A model generated the notes under the pieces. The model did no database searches, was not told the origin of the DNA, and saw only the letters and a program-made list of their open reading frames with translations. From the NCBI GenBank assembly GCA_000499405.2, contig HG738139.1, forward strand, positions 1,902,976 to 1,966,975: a DNA stretch of 64,000 bases, written 5' to 3'. The position numbers and the translations under genes are program-made. Position 1 is the stretch's first letter; every line of letters starts with the position of its first letter. Below are positions 63,625 through 64,000 of this stretch, piece after piece. Source of the stretch: Onchocerca volvulus (Eukaryota > Nematoda > Chromadorea > Rhabditida > Onchocercidae).

Positions 63625-64000
63625 CTGTAAAAAAAATGATTCAGTACTAGTTAATGTTGATTTTAATTATTTCCACTTATGATTAAATCAATTTAATTTC
63701 AATATGACTTTAAAATTTGGAAAATGTCGGATTGTTTTTTGCAAAAAAAATCGCGGAAAACATCAAGAAAATCATTGAGAAAGTTAAAGGATAGAATTAG
63801 CAAAACTTTAAAATCATTTAATATGACTTAATTGCTTGAAAAAAAAGTGTACCATTGCAATTCAAATAGAAATTTAATTTGTTACGCTAACTCGGCAGCA
63901 ATTATTTGATATTTGAAACTTAAAATATATAAAATTCCGACATTAAACTTTACTCACAAGTTTTAAATCTCAAATTCCGTTAAATAAAAAGACAAGTTTT
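63625..64000 (-). other. 5' intron of dex-1 at the window edge
   Basis: The exon at 63425-63624 begins with two bases of a split codon after TTTTACAG, so at least one upstream exon exists. I see no signal-peptide-like exon here, so it lies beyond 64000. The stretch is AT-rich and otherwise featureless. Confidence 0.5.

Noticed and set aside
1..64000. CRISPR arrays, bacterial operons, Wolbachia-derived inserts, transposons, tRNA or rRNA genes
   Set aside because: I saw no spaced direct repeats of CRISPR type, no long uninterrupted bacterial frames, no transposase or reverse-transcriptase motifs and no tRNA-like fold. A tRNA or HMM scan would be needed to exclude small ones.

Overview
The window is eukaryotic nuclear DNA, most likely from a parasitic nematode of the filarial/spirurid type. 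Every gene is broken into many short exons with GT...AG introns and T-rich TTTTCAG-like acceptors. The non-coding DNA is strongly AT-rich with many A/T homopolymers. The proteins match nematode families (beta-adaptin, CREB, DEX-1), and one intron holds a run of the nematode telomere hexamer TTAGGC. The species call is inference. I recognised no bacterial, viral or transposon genes.

Layout. (1) 1-4920, + strand: the 3' part of a CREB gene (crh-1 type). The window opens inside an intron, and six exons run from the end of the kinase-inducible domain to a complete bZIP. (2) 8715-19012, + strand: a complete 20-exon beta-adaptin gene (apb-1) for AP-1/AP-2 clathrin adaptors. (3) 21127-29267, - strand, convergent with apb-1: a complete 10-exon gene for a PTB-domain protein with a proline-rich middle and a Thr/Gln-repeat tail. 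I cannot name its family with certainty. (4) 29268-44145: about 15 kb with no gene I can support, lying between divergent genes, with several tandem repeats, a DR2-type nuclear-receptor site, an ACGT cluster and a perfect inverted repeat. (5) 44179-49413, + strand: a complete 10-exon STARD3/MLN64-like gene (MENTAL plus START domains) with a phospho-FFAT-like motif between the domains. (6) 51170-63624, - strand, convergent with STARD3: 23 exons of a dex-1-like gene (two NIDO domains, EGF repeats, one transmembrane helix). Its 5' end lies beyond the window.

The exon models were joined by hand. In each gene every junction keeps the reading frame, and the joined proteins run to a stop, which is the main support for the boundaries. 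The genes form no operon or pathway: a transcription factor, a trafficking coat subunit, a probable signalling adaptor, an endosomal lipid-transfer/tether protein and an extracellular-matrix-type membrane protein.

The observations most worth a second look are: the conserved phospho-FFAT position in the STARD3-like protein; matching intron phases in the two NIDO domains of dex-1, which show an internal duplication; a GC-AG intron in dex-1; the intronic TTAGGC block; a hairpin that places AATAAA in its loop downstream of apb-1; three separate minisatellites of 31-bp period, one of which contains the splice acceptor of the dex-1 transmembrane exon; and short acceptor-led open reading frames on the opposite strand inside introns. 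I did not find a convincing wholly new system.
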